Source of the DNA: Teichococcus wenyumeiae
GTDB taxonomy: Bacteria; Pseudomonadota; Alphaproteobacteria; Acetobacterales; Acetobacteraceae
Reading direction: 5' to 3'
Assembly (NCBI RefSeq): GCF_003696345.1
Contig: NZ_RFLX01000014.1
Location: forward strand, 62,001-126,000
Length of the DNA stretch: 64,000 bases
The notes under the pieces were generated by a model, which saw nothing but the letters and a program-made list of their open reading frames with translations, had not been told where the DNA came from and searched no databases. Shown one piece after another: positions 26,877-35,932 of the stretch. Numbering within the stretch: the stretch's first letter is position 1; every line of letters begins with the position of its first letter. A program made the position numbers and the translations under genes.

Positions 26877-27382
26877 GCGCGGCCGGCACGCTGATCGACC
26901 CGGCGGCGTTCCGGGCGGGCATGCGCGCCATGCCGGGGGCGGTGGCGGTCATCGCCACCGGCCCCGCCGGCGCGCGCACGGGCATGACGGCCACCGCCGT
27001 CTGCTCGTTGAGCGATGCGCCGCCGATGCTGCTCTGCTGCGTCAATGCCAGCGCCAGCGCGCATCCGCTGATCCGCGCCCATGGCAGCTTCAGCGTCAAC
27101 CTGCTGGCCGAGGAGCAGGCGGAGATCGCCGCGCGCTTCGCCGGCCGCGACGGGCTGAAGGGCGAGGCACGCTTCACGGCGGGCGACTGGGGCATGGCGG
27201 AAACCGGCGCCCCGGTGCTGCGCGATGCCATGGTCAGCTTCGACTGCGACCTGGAGGCGGAGCATGTGCACGCGACGCATTCCATCTTCGTCGGCACCGT
27301 GCGGGGCGTCAGCACCCGCGAGGGCGTGCCACCGCTGCTCTACCTCGCCGGCGGGTTCGGCGGGTTCCACACGTTCGGCTGA
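26873..27382 (+). CDS. Flavin reductase, partner of the LLM monooxygenase
   Basis: 169 residues of the short flavin reductase-like family (split barrel). It has the AMPGAVAVIATG opening, GMTATAVCSLSDAPPMLLCCVN and NLLAEEQAEIAARFAG, and ends with a YLAGGFGGF strand. It supplies reduced FMN to the monooxygenase. The ATGA overlap with the upstream stop shows coupled translation. A different flavin reductase-like gene lies at 3977, with no partner. Confidence 0.92.
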   Translation: MSAAGTLIDPAAFRAGMRAMPGAVAVIATGPAGARTGMTATAVCSLSDAPPMLLCCVNASASAHPLIRAHGSFSVNLLAEEQAEIAARFAGRDGLKGEARFTAGDWGMAETGAPVLRDAMVSFDCDLEAEHVHATHSIFVGTVRGVSTREGVPPLLYLAGGFGGFHTFG

Positions 27383-27407
27383 ACAAGAAGAAACCAGGGA
27401 GAGAACA

Positions 27408-28406
27408 ATGAACAAAGACCACACCATTCTTGCGTCTGCCACGCGCCGCACGCTGCTCGGCGCCGGGCTGGCGGCATTGGCCATGCCCGCCATCCGCCCG
27501 GCCTGGGCGCAGGACAAGTGGCCCAGCAAGCCGGTGCGCGTCGTTGTTCCCTATGCCCCCGGCGGTGGCACCGATGTCACCACCCGCGCGCTGGCGGAAG
27601 CGCTGGGCAGCAGCCTGGGCCAGACCTTCGTGGTGGAGAACCGCGCGGGCGCCAATGGCATCGTCGGCAGCGAGGCCGTGATGCACAGCCCGGCCGATGG
27701 CTACACGCTGATGGTGGTGACCTCCACCCACGTGATGTCGCGCTACATCACGCCGAATATTCCCTTCGACCCGCTGAAGGATTTCACGCCGATCGCCATG
27801 ACGGCGCGCTACCCGCTGGTGCTGATGACAGCGGCCAAGAGCCCCTTCAACAGCCTGGGCGACCTGCTGAAGGCCGCCAAGGAGAAGCCGGGCGCCATTG
27901 CCCAGGGTACGTCCGACGCGCAGTCTTCCTTCACCGCCAACCAGTTCGCCAAGCGCGCCGGCGTGGAGATGATCGAGATTCCTTATCGCGGCAGCGGCGC
28001 CTATCTGGCTGAGCTGACGGGCGGCCACCTTCCCGTGGCCTGGGGCAGCACCGCCACCGCCATGCCGCTGCTCGGCGCCGGCACGGTGAAGGTGCTGGCC
28101 ATCAGCAGCGACAAGCGCTCCGCCTTCCTGCCGGATGTGCCGACGCTGGCCGAAGGCGGCGTGCAGGGCGCCGACTTCACCGGGTGGTTCGGCATGTTCG
28201 CCCCCGCCAAGCTGCCCGAGGCGATCGCGGAAAAGCTGAATGCCGAGGTGTTGAAGGCGATGGAAACCCCTGCCCTCAAGGAGCGCCTGAAGAACCTGGC
28301 CGTGGACCCCACCGACCTGTCGCGCGCCGCCTTCGCGAGCCAGTTGGTGGAAGAGGACAAGCGCTGGCAGCAGGCGGACAAGGACGGGCTGCTGCCCAAG
28401 GGCTGA
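27408..28406 (+). CDS. Bug-type (TctC) tripartite tricarboxylate receptor
   Basis: 332 residues. The signal peptide has an RRT motif (SATRRTLLGAGLAALAMPAI, Tat-like) and a likely cleavage at AWAQ. The mature part matches the Bug family: WPSKPVRVVVPYAPGGGTDV, VVENRAGANGIVGSEAV, DGYTLMVV and the SSDKRSAFLPDVPTLAEGG strand. Bug proteins bind small acids or amides in the periplasm and deliver them to a TctAB permease. No TctAB is adjacent; the tctBA pair at 47.7 kb could be its partner. Its place in the operon implies that it binds the pathway substrate. Confidence 0.93.
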   Translation: MNKDHTILASATRRTLLGAGLAALAMPAIRPAWAQDKWPSKPVRVVVPYAPGGGTDVTTRALAEALGSSLGQTFVVENRAGANGIVGSEAVMHSPADGYTLMVVTSTHVMSRYITPNIPFDPLKDFTPIAMTARYPLVLMTAAKSPFNSLGDLLKAAKEKPGAIAQGTSDAQSSFTANQFAKRAGVEMIEIPYRGSGAYLAELTGGHLPVAWGSTATAMPLLGAGTVKVLAISSDKRSAFLPDVPTLAEGGVQGADFTGWFGMFAPAKLPEAIAEKLNAEVLKAMETPALKERLKNLAVDPTDLSRAAFASQLVEEDKRWQQADKDGLLPKG

Positions 28407-28447
28407 GCCTGCTTCCCTATGGTTAGACTTTGATTCAGGAGCGTCCT

Positions 28448-29809
28448 TTGAACGAGTTCAGAATGCTCTCGACGAGCGGTATCCTCGGATACGGCTATGC
28501 CGAGGAGTCGCTGCGGATTGGCATGTCGTGGGAGCCGCATATCATCGGCTGCGATGGCGGCAGCACCGATCCCGGCCCCTACTACCTGGGCGCCGGCAAG
28601 TCCTTCTGCTCGCGCCTTTCGGTCAAGCGCGACCTGCGGCTGATGCTGATGGCGGCGGTGGCCGCCAAGATCCCCTGCATCATCGGCACCGCCGGCGGCG
28701 CGGGCGGCGAGCCGCATCTGCAGGACACCGCCGCCCTGGTGCGGGAGATCGCGAAGGAGGAGGGCCTCTCCTTCAAGATGGCGCTGATCCATTCCGAGCA
28801 GAGCGCGGACAGCCTGGTCGAGCGCGTCAATGCCGGCCTGTCCCGCCCCCTGGCCAAGATGAAGCCGCTGGACGAGGCGACCATCCGCCGCGCCGAGCGC
28901 ATCGTCGGCATGATGGGTCCGGAGCCGTTCAACCGCGCGCTGGACAATGGCGCGCAGGTCATCCTCGCCGGCCGCAGCAGCGACCCGGCGCAATGGGCGG
29001 GTCCGGCCATCCGCGCCGGCATGAATCCGGCACCGAGCTGGTACGCCGGCAAGATGCTGGAATGCGGCGCCGAGCCTTCCGTGCCGAAGGAGCCGGACTG
29101 CATCTTCGTCCGCGTGCGCGACGACCACCTGATCTGCGAGCCGCCGAACCCGATCCGCCGCTCCACGCCGCTGGCGGTGGCCAATTTCGCGCTGCACGAG
29201 AATTCCAGCCCGATCCATCACGTGGAGCCGGGTGGGCTGCTGGACACCAGCGCCTGCACCTTCACCGCCGTCAGCGACCGCGCCGTCAAGGTCGACGGCA
29301 TGACCTGGACGCCGGCCGAGCAGTACACCATCAAGCTGGAGGGCGTGGAGCGCGCCGGCTACCGCGCCATCACCATCTGCGGCACGCGCGACCCGGTGCT
29401 GATCGGCCAGATCGACAGCTACCTGGAGACGCACCGCGACAAGGTCGCCACCAAGGCCGCCTCCTTCGGCGTGCCGCCCAGCGACTACCAGATGGTGGTG
29501 CGCACCTATGGCAAGGACGGCGTCATGGCCGCCTGGGAGCCGCAGAAGGAGATCACCTCCCACGAACTGGGCTTCGTGATCGAGGTGGTGGGCCGCACGC
29601 AGGACATCGCCAACGCCGTGCTGGCCATGGCGCGCACCTCCATGCTGCACGCCGATTTCCCTGGCCGGCTATGCAAGGAAGGCAACATGGCTTTCCCCTT
29701 CAGCCCCTCCGATATCGAGCTGGGGCCGATGTTCCGCTTCAGCGTCTTCCATGTCGTGGCGCCGAAGGACCCCTACGAGATGTTCCCCATCGAATACGAG
29801 ATGGTGTGA
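28448..29809 (+). CDS. AtuA / DUF1446 family protein
   Basis: 453 residues of the acyclic-terpene-utilisation AtuA family (DUF1446). Motifs visible are CDGGSTDPGPYYLG near the start, IIGTAGGAGGEPHL, VILAGRSSDPAQWAGPAI, and HVEPGGLLDTSACTF. In AtuA itself an extra C-terminal ferredoxin-like domain follows; here that part is missing and a separate DUF4387 gene comes next. The start TTG 28448 is chosen because AGGAG lies six bases upstream; ATG 28463 is the alternative. The biochemical activity of DUF1446 is not known to me. Confidence 0.88.
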   Translation: MNEFRMLSTSGILGYGYAEESLRIGMSWEPHIIGCDGGSTDPGPYYLGAGKSFCSRLSVKRDLRLMLMAAVAAKIPCIIGTAGGAGGEPHLQDTAALVREIAKEEGLSFKMALIHSEQSADSLVERVNAGLSRPLAKMKPLDEATIRRAERIVGMMGPEPFNRALDNGAQVILAGRSSDPAQWAGPAIRAGMNPAPSWYAGKMLECGAEPSVPKEPDCIFVRVRDDHLICEPPNPIRRSTPLAVANFALHENSSPIHHVEPGGLLDTSACTFTAVSDRAVKVDGMTWTPAEQYTIKLEGVERAGYRAITICGTRDPVLIGQIDSYLETHRDKVATKAASFGVPPSDYQMVVRTYGKDGVMAAWEPQKEITSHELGFVIEVVGRTQDIANAVLAMARTSMLHADFPGRLCKEGNMAFPFSPSDIELGPMFRFSVFHVVAPKDPYEMFPIEYEMV

Positions 29810-29820
29810 GGAGCCACGTC

Positions 29821-30141
29821 ATGCCCCGCATTCGCGAGATCGCGCAGATCTGCAAGAGCAAGAACGCCGGCCCCTTCATGGTCACCATCGACGTGTTGTT
29901 CGAGGACCATGAGATGTACCGCAAGGTGAAGGCCACCGGCGTGCTGAACGCCGCCCTCTTCTCCCGCCTCTACGGCGTGGAGGAGAAGGACGTGCTCTTC
30001 ACCCCCTACGACACCGCCGCCGCCTTCAAGGCGACCCTGCCGCGGCTGGTGCCGGCCGGCGACATCGGCGACACCGATGTCTACGGCGCCCAGCAGCACG
30101 CGCCGCTGCTGGAGGTGGAGATCCCGCTGAACGACGCCTGA
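29821..30141 (+). CDS. DUF4387 family protein
   Basis: 106 residues, starting MPRIREIAQICKSKNAGPF with FMVTIDVLFED and VLNAALFSRLYGV in the middle. This is the DUF4387 family, which I know mainly as a partner of DUF1446 proteins. The gene starts 11 bases after the AtuA stop with GAGGAG in the gap. It most likely forms a complex with, or replaces the C-terminal domain of, the AtuA-like protein. Confidence 0.85.
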   Translation: MPRIREIAQICKSKNAGPFMVTIDVLFEDHEMYRKVKATGVLNAALFSRLYGVEEKDVLFTPYDTAAAFKATLPRLVPAGDIGDTDVYGAQQHAPLLEVEIPLNDA

Positions 30142-30216
30142 TCTGGCCGCGCGCCACCGGCCATGGCAAGCTTCCATGGAACGACCCGATAACCGGGCGG
30201 AACAAGGGAGCTGGCT

Positions 30217-31134
30217 ATGGCAGAGGCCTACAAGGGCGTCTTTCCGGTGGTGCCGACCATCTTCGACGAACGCGGCGGCCTGGACCTCGCGGGCCAGCGC
30301 CGCTGCGTCGACTTCATGATCGACGCTGGCTCGCACGGGCTCTGCATCCTGGCGAATTTCTCCGAGCAGTTCGTGCTTTCGGACCATGAGCGCGAAGTGC
30401 TGCAGGATACCATCCTGGCGCATGTGGCGGGCCGGGTGCCGGTGATCGTCACCACCACGCATTTCTCCTCCCGCCTCTGCGCCGAGCGCTCACGCCGCGC
30501 GCAGGATGCCGGCGCCGCCATGGTGATGGTGATGCCGCCCTATCACGGCGCCACCATCCGCGTGCCGGAGCCCGCGATCTTCGATTTCTACAGCCTGGTC
30601 TCGGATGCCATCGACATCCCCATCATGGTGCAGGACGCGCCGGTGGCGGGCACGCCGCTGTCCGCGGCCTTCCTGGCCCGCATGGCGCGGGAGATCAAGA
30701 ACCTCTCCTATTTCAAGATCGAGGTGCCCTTCGCCGCTAACAAGCTGCGGGACATGATCGCGCTGGGCGGCGAGGCCATTGTCGGCCCCTGGGATGGCGA
30801 GGAAGCCATTACCCTGATGGCGGACCTTGAGGCTGGCGCCACCGGCTCCATGACCGGCGGCGGCTATCCGGACGGCATCCGGCAGATCACCGATGCCTGG
30901 TTCGCCGGGGACAAGGAAGGCGCCGCCGAGGCCTATGGCCGCTGGCTGCCGCTGATCAATTACGAGAACCGGCAAGGCGGGCTGCTGGCCGCCAAGGCGC
31001 TGATGAAGGAGGGCGGCGTCATCGCCTGCGAGGCCGGGCGCCATCCGATCCCCGCCCTGTCCCCCGCCACCCGCGCCGGGCTGATGACGGTGGCGCGGCG
31101 GCTGGACCCGCTGGTCCTGCGCTGGGGCCGTTGA
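30217..31134 (+). CDS. Dihydrodipicolinate synthase (DapA) family aldolase/lyase
   Basis: 305 residues in the class I aldolase TIM barrel of the DapA/N-acetylneuraminate lyase family. The start reads KGVFPVVPTIFDERGGLDL. The Schiff-base lysine should be Lys167 in YFKIEVP, and PIMVQDAPVAGTPL precedes it. The sequence drifts from true DapA, so a catabolic role on a 2-oxoacid or hydroxy acid is more likely than lysine synthesis. It is the last gene of the LacI-linked operon, 75 bases after DUF4387. Confidence 0.87.
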   Translation: MAEAYKGVFPVVPTIFDERGGLDLAGQRRCVDFMIDAGSHGLCILANFSEQFVLSDHEREVLQDTILAHVAGRVPVIVTTTHFSSRLCAERSRRAQDAGAAMVMVMPPYHGATIRVPEPAIFDFYSLVSDAIDIPIMVQDAPVAGTPLSAAFLARMAREIKNLSYFKIEVPFAANKLRDMIALGGEAIVGPWDGEEAITLMADLEAGATGSMTGGGYPDGIRQITDAWFAGDKEGAAEAYGRWLPLINYENRQGGLLAAKALMKEGGVIACEAGRHPIPALSPATRAGLMTVARRLDPLVLRWGR

Positions 31135-31214
31135 CAGCCCGCACGGGCCACTGACGCAACATCCACGCCGCCGCACGGTTTACCGGCCAGTGCAAGCGGA
31201 GAGGAGGTTGCGGC

Positions 31215-32030
31215 ATGAAGCGTCTGCAAGGTGGCCTGGGCCGGCGGGCCCTGGGGAGAGGCCTGGCTGCCACGGCGGCCGGCGCGATGGCGGCCTGTGC
31301 CTGCGGCCGGGCCCAGGCGCAGCCGGCCTCCCCGCATTCCGGCGGGCCGGCGGCGGCGGGCGATCCTCCCTCCGCGCGTAGCCGGGCGCTGGGCGCCGGG
31401 GCGGCGCTGCTGCAGAGCAAGGCGCCGCTGAACGCGATGGACCTTTATCTCAACGGCTTCCATTTCTATGCCGATGACATGGGCCGGCAGGTCGAGGCGC
31501 ATCACTTCTGCACCCACCTGACCGAGGACTTCCACCAGTGCACGATCTTCGACAGCAACGAGGCCAATGCCCGGCTGATCGGCATCGAATACATCATCTC
31601 CGAGCGGCTGTTCCTGACATTGCCGGAGGATGAGAAGCGGCTCTGGCACAGCCACCACTACGAAACCACTTCCGGCGAGCTGGTGATGCCCGGCATCCCC
31701 GAGGCGGTGGAGACGGTGGCGATGCGGCAGCTCGCCGGCACCTATGGCAAGACCTGGCACACCTGGCAGGTGGACCGTGGCGACACGCTGCCGCTGGGTA
31801 TCCCACAGTTGATGATGGGCTTCACGGCGGATGGCCAGCTGGAGCAGCGGCTGGCCGATGAGCGGGACCGGCGGCTGGGCACGTCCATCGCGGAAAGCCG
31901 CAAGGCGCGGGCCGACATCCCGGTGCCCCAGCCTGCCCCTGGCGCCAATTCCTGGCAGAGCGGCCAGTCGCCGCAGCTCACCCTCCAGACCGTGCCGTTG
32001 CGCAACAGGCGCCCCGGCGGCACGCCTTGA
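31215..32030 (+). CDS. DUF1264 (oil-body-associated-protein-like) protein with signal peptide
   Basis: 271 residues. The N-terminus (GRRALGRGLAATAAGAMAACACGR) is an export signal with an arginine cluster; an AC lipobox-like stretch (MAACACG) leaves open a lipoprotein. The main domain from about residue 70 matches DUF1264, the family of plant oil-body-associated proteins: NGFHFYADDMGRQVEAHHFC, LTEDFHQCTIFD, LIGIEYIISE and a HSHHYE histidine cluster. It lies alone between the catabolic operon and a histidine kinase. Its role in bacteria is unknown. Confidence 0.85.
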   Translation: MKRLQGGLGRRALGRGLAATAAGAMAACACGRAQAQPASPHSGGPAAAGDPPSARSRALGAGAALLQSKAPLNAMDLYLNGFHFYADDMGRQVEAHHFCTHLTEDFHQCTIFDSNEANARLIGIEYIISERLFLTLPEDEKRLWHSHHYETTSGELVMPGIPEAVETVAMRQLAGTYGKTWHTWQVDRGDTLPLGIPQLMMGFTADGQLEQRLADERDRRLGTSIAESRKARADIPVPQPAPGANSWQSGQSPQLTLQTVPLRNRRPGGTP

Positions 32031-32099
32031 CACCGCCGAAAAGCGGGGGACAGGCTGCACCATGGATCATCCGCTCTCCTTTGATGCTCTGCGGCTGCC

Positions 32100-33314
32100 T
32101 TGAGCACGAGCGAGATCGACCGGCTCCGGCAACGCGAGCGGTTCCTGGAAGCGGAGGTGGCGCAGCTGCGGCGCCAATTGGCCGGGCGTCCGGGTCCGGC
32201 CGCTGACGCACCCCTCCCCGAGGCTGCCATCCTGGGCAATGTGCTGGATGTCGCCATCATCGCGTCCGACCTCGAAGGCCGGGTGACGGAATGGAGCACG
32301 GGGGCGGAGCACCTCTTCGGCTGGACGGCCGCCGAGATGCTGGGCCAGCCGCTGGAGCGCCTTTTCACGCCCGAGGATCGCGCCGCCAACCGCATCCCGG
32401 CGGAGAGGCGGCAGGCCCTGCGGGAAGGCCGCGCCATCGCACAGGGCTGGCAGTTGCGCCGCGACGGCAGCCGGCTCTGGGCTTCCAGCGAACTGATGCC
32501 CTTGCAGCAGGCGGACGGCACCGCCTCGGGTTTCCTGCGGCTGTTGCGGGACCGCTCGGAAGAGCGGACGGCGAGCCGCCGGCTGGCCGAGAGCGAGGCC
32601 CGCTACCGCACCCTCTTCGAGGCGATCGACGCCGGCTTCTGCATCATCGAGATGCGCTTCGATGCGCGGCAGGTGCCGGTGGACTATCGCTTCATCGAGG
32701 TCAACCCGGCCTTCGAGCGCCAGACCGGCCTGGTGGATGCCGCCGGCCGCTGGATGCGCGACATGGCGCCGGAGCATGAGCAGCACTGGTACGACATCTA
32801 CGGCCGCGTGGCGCTGACCGGGGAGCCGGCGCGCTTTGAGAACGCGGCAGCCTCCCTGGGCCGCTGGTACGAGGTCCACGCCTTCCGCGTCGGTGAGCCG
32901 GAGGAACCGCGCGTCGCGGTGCTGTTCAACGATATCTCGGACCGCCGGCGGGCCGAGCTGGCCTTGCAGAAGAGCGAGGCGCATTGGCGCGGGCTGTTCG
33001 GGCAGCTTCGCGAGGGCTTCGTGATCGGCGAGGTGGTCCGCGACGCCTTCGGCCGCGTCACCGACTGGCGCTACCTGGACGTGAACCCGGCCTGGGACGA
33101 CCTGACCGGCCTGCCGCGTGAGCAGGCCGTCGGCCAGACGGTGCGGGAACTGATCCCCGGCATCGAGGACGAATGGGTGGACGATTTCGCCCGTGTGGTC
33201 GAGACAGGGGAATCCGCCACCTTCACCCGCCAGGTGCGGCAGTTCGGCCGCTGGTATGAGGGCCGCGCGCATCGCCTGGAGGGCGACCGTTCGCCGTGCT
33301 CTTCCTGGAAGTGA
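32100..33314 (+). CDS. N-terminal fragment of a PAS hybrid histidine kinase (frameshifted)
   Basis: 404 residues holding three PAS sensor domains: about 45-155, 160-285 and 290-400. The start is TTG 32100, overlapping the end of a 13-codon mini-ORF (32062-32103). The second PAS ends RWYEVHAFRVG...VAVLFNDISDRRRAE. The third ends RWYEGRAHRLEGDR, then the frame changes and stops after eight odd residues. With one extra T at 33290-33291 the frame would continue [16 protein letters not shown], matching the previous repeat. So this and the next entry are one gene split by a one-base deletion, real or from sequencing. Confidence 0.85.
   Translation: MSTSEIDRLRQRERFLEAEVAQLRRQLAGRPGPAADAPLPEAAILGNVLDVAIIASDLEGRVTEWSTGAEHLFGWTAAEMLGQPLERLFTPEDRAANRIPAERRQALREGRAIAQGWQLRRDGSRLWASSELMPLQQADGTASGFLRLLRDRSEERTASRRLAESEARYRTLFEAIDAGFCIIEMRFDARQVPVDYRFIEVNPAFERQTGLVDAAGRWMRDMAPEHEQHWYDIYGRVALTGEPARFENAAASLGRWYEVHAFRVGEPEEPRVAVLFNDISDRRRAELALQKSEAHWRGLFGQLREGFVIGEVVRDAFGRVTDWRYLDVNPAWDDLTGLPREQAVGQTVRELIPGIEDEWVDDFARVVETGESATFTRQVRQFGRWYEGRAHRLEGDRSPCSSWK
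33288..33292 (+). other. Apparent single-base deletion (frameshift site)
   Basis: The sequence CGTTC at this point reads out of frame. Adding one T gives GAC-CGT-TTC-GCC-GTG-CTC, which restores continuity with the downstream kinase and matches the preceding PAS repeat. No classic slippery heptamer is present, so programmed frameshifting is unlikely. Confidence 0.8.
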
Positions 33315-35803
33315 CGGAGCGCCGCCGTGCCGACGAGGACATGCGGCGGCTGGCGGCGCTGGTGGAGCAATCGGCCGATTTCATCGGCGCCTGCGGGCCG
33401 GATGGGCAGATGGTCTTCGTCAACCCCGCCGGCTGCCGCCTGGTGGGACTGGAGGAAGCGGCGGCGCGCGACAGCCGCATCACCGACTATTTCGCGCGGG
33501 AGGAGCGCGAGACCATCGCGGGCACCGTGCTGCCCGCCGTGCAGCGCCAGGGCACCTGGCAGGGCGAGCTGCGCTTCCACGACTTCCGCAGCGGCGCGGT
33601 GCTGCCGGTGCTGTTCAATATCTTCACGCTGCGCGACCCGCAGGGCCGCCTCACCGGCTATGGCACCGTGACGTGCGACATGCGGGAGGTGCGCAAGGCG
33701 GAGCTGCGCCGCAATGCATTGCTGGAACTGGGCGACCGCCTGCGCGACCTGCGCGATGCCGGCACCATGTCCATGATCGCCGCCGAGATCCTCGGCCGCA
33801 CCCTGGGCGTCGACCGCGCCGGCTATGGCCGCTTCGCCCCGGATGGCGAAACCATGATGCTGGACCAGGACTGGGTGGCCCCGGGCATCCGCAGCATCGC
33901 CGGGCGGCACAGCATGCGGGACTACGGCTCCTTCATCGAGGACCTGCAGCGCGGGCTGACGGTGGTGGTGCCCGATGCGCGGAAAGACCCGCGGATGCGG
34001 GAGCGCGCGGCGCTGGTGGAAGCCCTCTCCGCCCGCGCCATCGTCAACCTGCCGCTGATGGAGGATGACCGCCTCGTCGCCTTCTTCTTCGTCAACCAGG
34101 CGCAGCCGCGCCGCTGGACGGAGGAGGAGGTCACCTTCCTGCGCAACGTGGCCGACCGCACCCTGGCCACCATCGCGCGGCGGCAGGCGGAGGATGAGCT
34201 GCGCGCTCTGGCCGGCCGCCTGGAAGAGCTGGTGGCCGAGCGGACGCGGGAGCGTGACCGGCTGTGGGAACTGAGCGAGGACCTGCTGGTGGTGGCCGAT
34301 TACGAAGGCCACCTGCTGCGCGTCAGCCCCTCCTGGAGCCGCCTGCTGGGGATGGAGGAGGCGGATCTGCTCGCCATTCCCTATGCCCGACTGATGCATC
34401 CCGAGGATATCGGCCCGGTGCGGACGGCCTTGCAGGGTATGCGCCGCACCGGCCAGGCCATACGCTTCGAGAACCGGCTGCGGGATGCCCAGGGCGGCTG
34501 GCGCTGGTTCGCCTGGACACTCTCGCCGGAGCCGGGCGGGGAGCGGCTCTTCGGCGTCGGGCGAGACGTGACGGTGGAGAGGGAGCAGGCCGCGGCGCGG
34601 GAACGGCTGGAAGAGCAACTGCGCCAAAGCCAGAAGATGGAGGCGGTGGGGCAGCTCACCGGCGGCATCGCGCATGACTTCAACAACCTGCTGACCGGCA
34701 TCAGCGGCAGCCTGGAACTCATCTCCACCTGCATGGCGCGGGGGCGCATACAGGAGATGGAACGCTTCATCGAGGTCGCTCAGGGCGCCGCCACGCGCGC
34801 GGCGGCGCTGACGCACCGGCTGCTGGCCTTCTCCCGCCGCCAGACGCTGGACCCGCGCCCCACAGACGCCAACCGGCTGGTGGCGGGGATGGAGGAACTG
34901 GTGCGCCGCACGGTGGGCCCCGCCATCTCGCTGCAGGTTGTGCCGGGCGCCGGGCTCTGGCCGATCCTGATCGACCATCACCAACTGGAAAACGCGCTGC
35001 TGAACCTCTGCATCAATGCGCGCGATGCCATGCCGGAAGGCGGCCGGCTGACCATCGAGACCGCCAACCGCCCGATGGATGCGGCGGAAGCAGGGGCGCT
35101 TGACCTGCCGCCGGGGGCCTATGTCTCCGTCTGCGTCTCCGACACCGGCACGGGCATGACGCCGGAAGTGGCGGCCAAGGCCTTCGACCCCTTCTTCACC
35201 ACCAAGCCGCTGGGCCAGGGCACCGGGCTCGGCCTGTCCATGATCTATGGCTTCGCGCGGCAGTCGGGAGGGCAGGCGCGGATCTGCTCGGCGCCGGGCG
35301 AAGGCACCACCATCTGCCTCTACCTGCCCCGGCACGAAGGAGCCAGCGCGGCCGAGGGAACGGGCGAAGCGCCCCATGGCATGGCCCCGGCACGGCGGGG
35401 CGAGACGGTGCTGGTGGTGGATGACGAGCCCACCGTGCGGCTGCTGGTGGTGGAGATCCTGCAGGACCTCGGCTACGCCACCATCGAGGCGGCGGATGGC
35501 GCCAGCGGCCTGCAGGTGCTGCGCTCCGATGCGAGGATCGACCTGCTGGTGAGCGATGTGGGCCTGCCCGGCGGCATGAACGGGCGCCAAATGGTCGATG
35601 CGGCGCGGGAAGCGCGGCCGGACCTGAAGGTGCTTTTCATCACCGGCTATCATGAGGATGCGGCGCTCGGGCCCAGCCGGCTGGCACCAGGGACGCAGGT
35701 GCTGAGCAAGCCCTTCAGCATGGAAATCCTGGCGGACAGGGTGCGCGCGCTGATTGCCCATGGCGGCACGCCGGATGCTGCCCAGGGCGGCGCGCAGGGC
35801 TGA
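33296..35803 (+). CDS. Hybrid sensor histidine kinase, C-terminal part (PAS-GAF-PAS-HisKA-HATPase-REC)
   Basis: 835 residues from GTG 33296. Order: end of the third PAS, PAS (about 18-135), GAF (about 140-295, [17 protein letters not shown]), a coiled linker, PAS (about 325-430), HisKA with phospho-acceptor His460 in GGIAHDFNN, HATPase with the N box [14 protein letters not shown] and G boxes DTGTGM and [10 protein letters not shown], and a receiver domain with Asp754 in [11 protein letters not shown] and Lys in LSKPFS. No membrane segments, so it senses a cytoplasmic signal. The catalytic part is intact and could act alone if translated from this GTG. Confidence 0.9.
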   Translation: MLFLEVTERRRADEDMRRLAALVEQSADFIGACGPDGQMVFVNPAGCRLVGLEEAAARDSRITDYFAREERETIAGTVLPAVQRQGTWQGELRFHDFRSGAVLPVLFNIFTLRDPQGRLTGYGTVTCDMREVRKAELRRNALLELGDRLRDLRDAGTMSMIAAEILGRTLGVDRAGYGRFAPDGETMMLDQDWVAPGIRSIAGRHSMRDYGSFIEDLQRGLTVVVPDARKDPRMRERAALVEALSARAIVNLPLMEDDRLVAFFFVNQAQPRRWTEEEVTFLRNVADRTLATIARRQAEDELRALAGRLEELVAERTRERDRLWELSEDLLVVADYEGHLLRVSPSWSRLLGMEEADLLAIPYARLMHPEDIGPVRTALQGMRRTGQAIRFENRLRDAQGGWRWFAWTLSPEPGGERLFGVGRDVTVEREQAAARERLEEQLRQSQKMEAVGQLTGGIAHDFNNLLTGISGSLELISTCMARGRIQEMERFIEVAQGAATRAAALTHRLLAFSRRQTLDPRPTDANRLVAGMEELVRRTVGPAISLQVVPGAGLWPILIDHHQLENALLNLCINARDAMPEGGRLTIETANRPMDAAEAGALDLPPGAYVSVCVSDTGTGMTPEVAAKAFDPFFTTKPLGQGTGLGLSMIYGFARQSGGQARICSAPGEGTTICLYLPRHEGASAAEGTGEAPHGMAPARRGETVLVVDDEPTVRLLVVEILQDLGYATIEAADGASGLQVLRSDARIDLLVSDVGLPGGMNGRQMVDAAREARPDLKVLFITGYHEDAALGPSRLAPGTQVLSKPFSMEILADRVRALIAHGGTPDAAQGGAQG

Positions 35804-35862
35804 GCGGCGGCTGCCCCATTGCCCGCACCCCCCTCCCCGCGTTAAACCCCGGCCCCGCCCGC

Positions 35863-35895
35863 CTCCCGGCCCTGCCGGGAGCGCGGCCCTTTTTC
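35863..35895 (+). terminator. Probable terminator after the histidine kinase gene
   Basis: The stem CTCCCGGC (35863-35870) pairs with GCCGGGAG (35874-35881) on a 3-base loop. A GC-rich stretch and five Ts (35890-35894) follow. The gap between stem and T-run may be closed by an outer stem. Confidence 0.55.
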
Positions 35896-35932
35896 GTTCC
35901 TTCAAGCGTCTCCAGACACAGGTGCCCCGCCC

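Noticed and set aside
30160-30181. Palindromes GCCATGGC and TTCCATGGAA between DUF4387 and the DapA-like gene
   Set aside because: Short palindromes around CCATGG arise easily. They do not match the LacI-type sites and no second copy supports a regulator.
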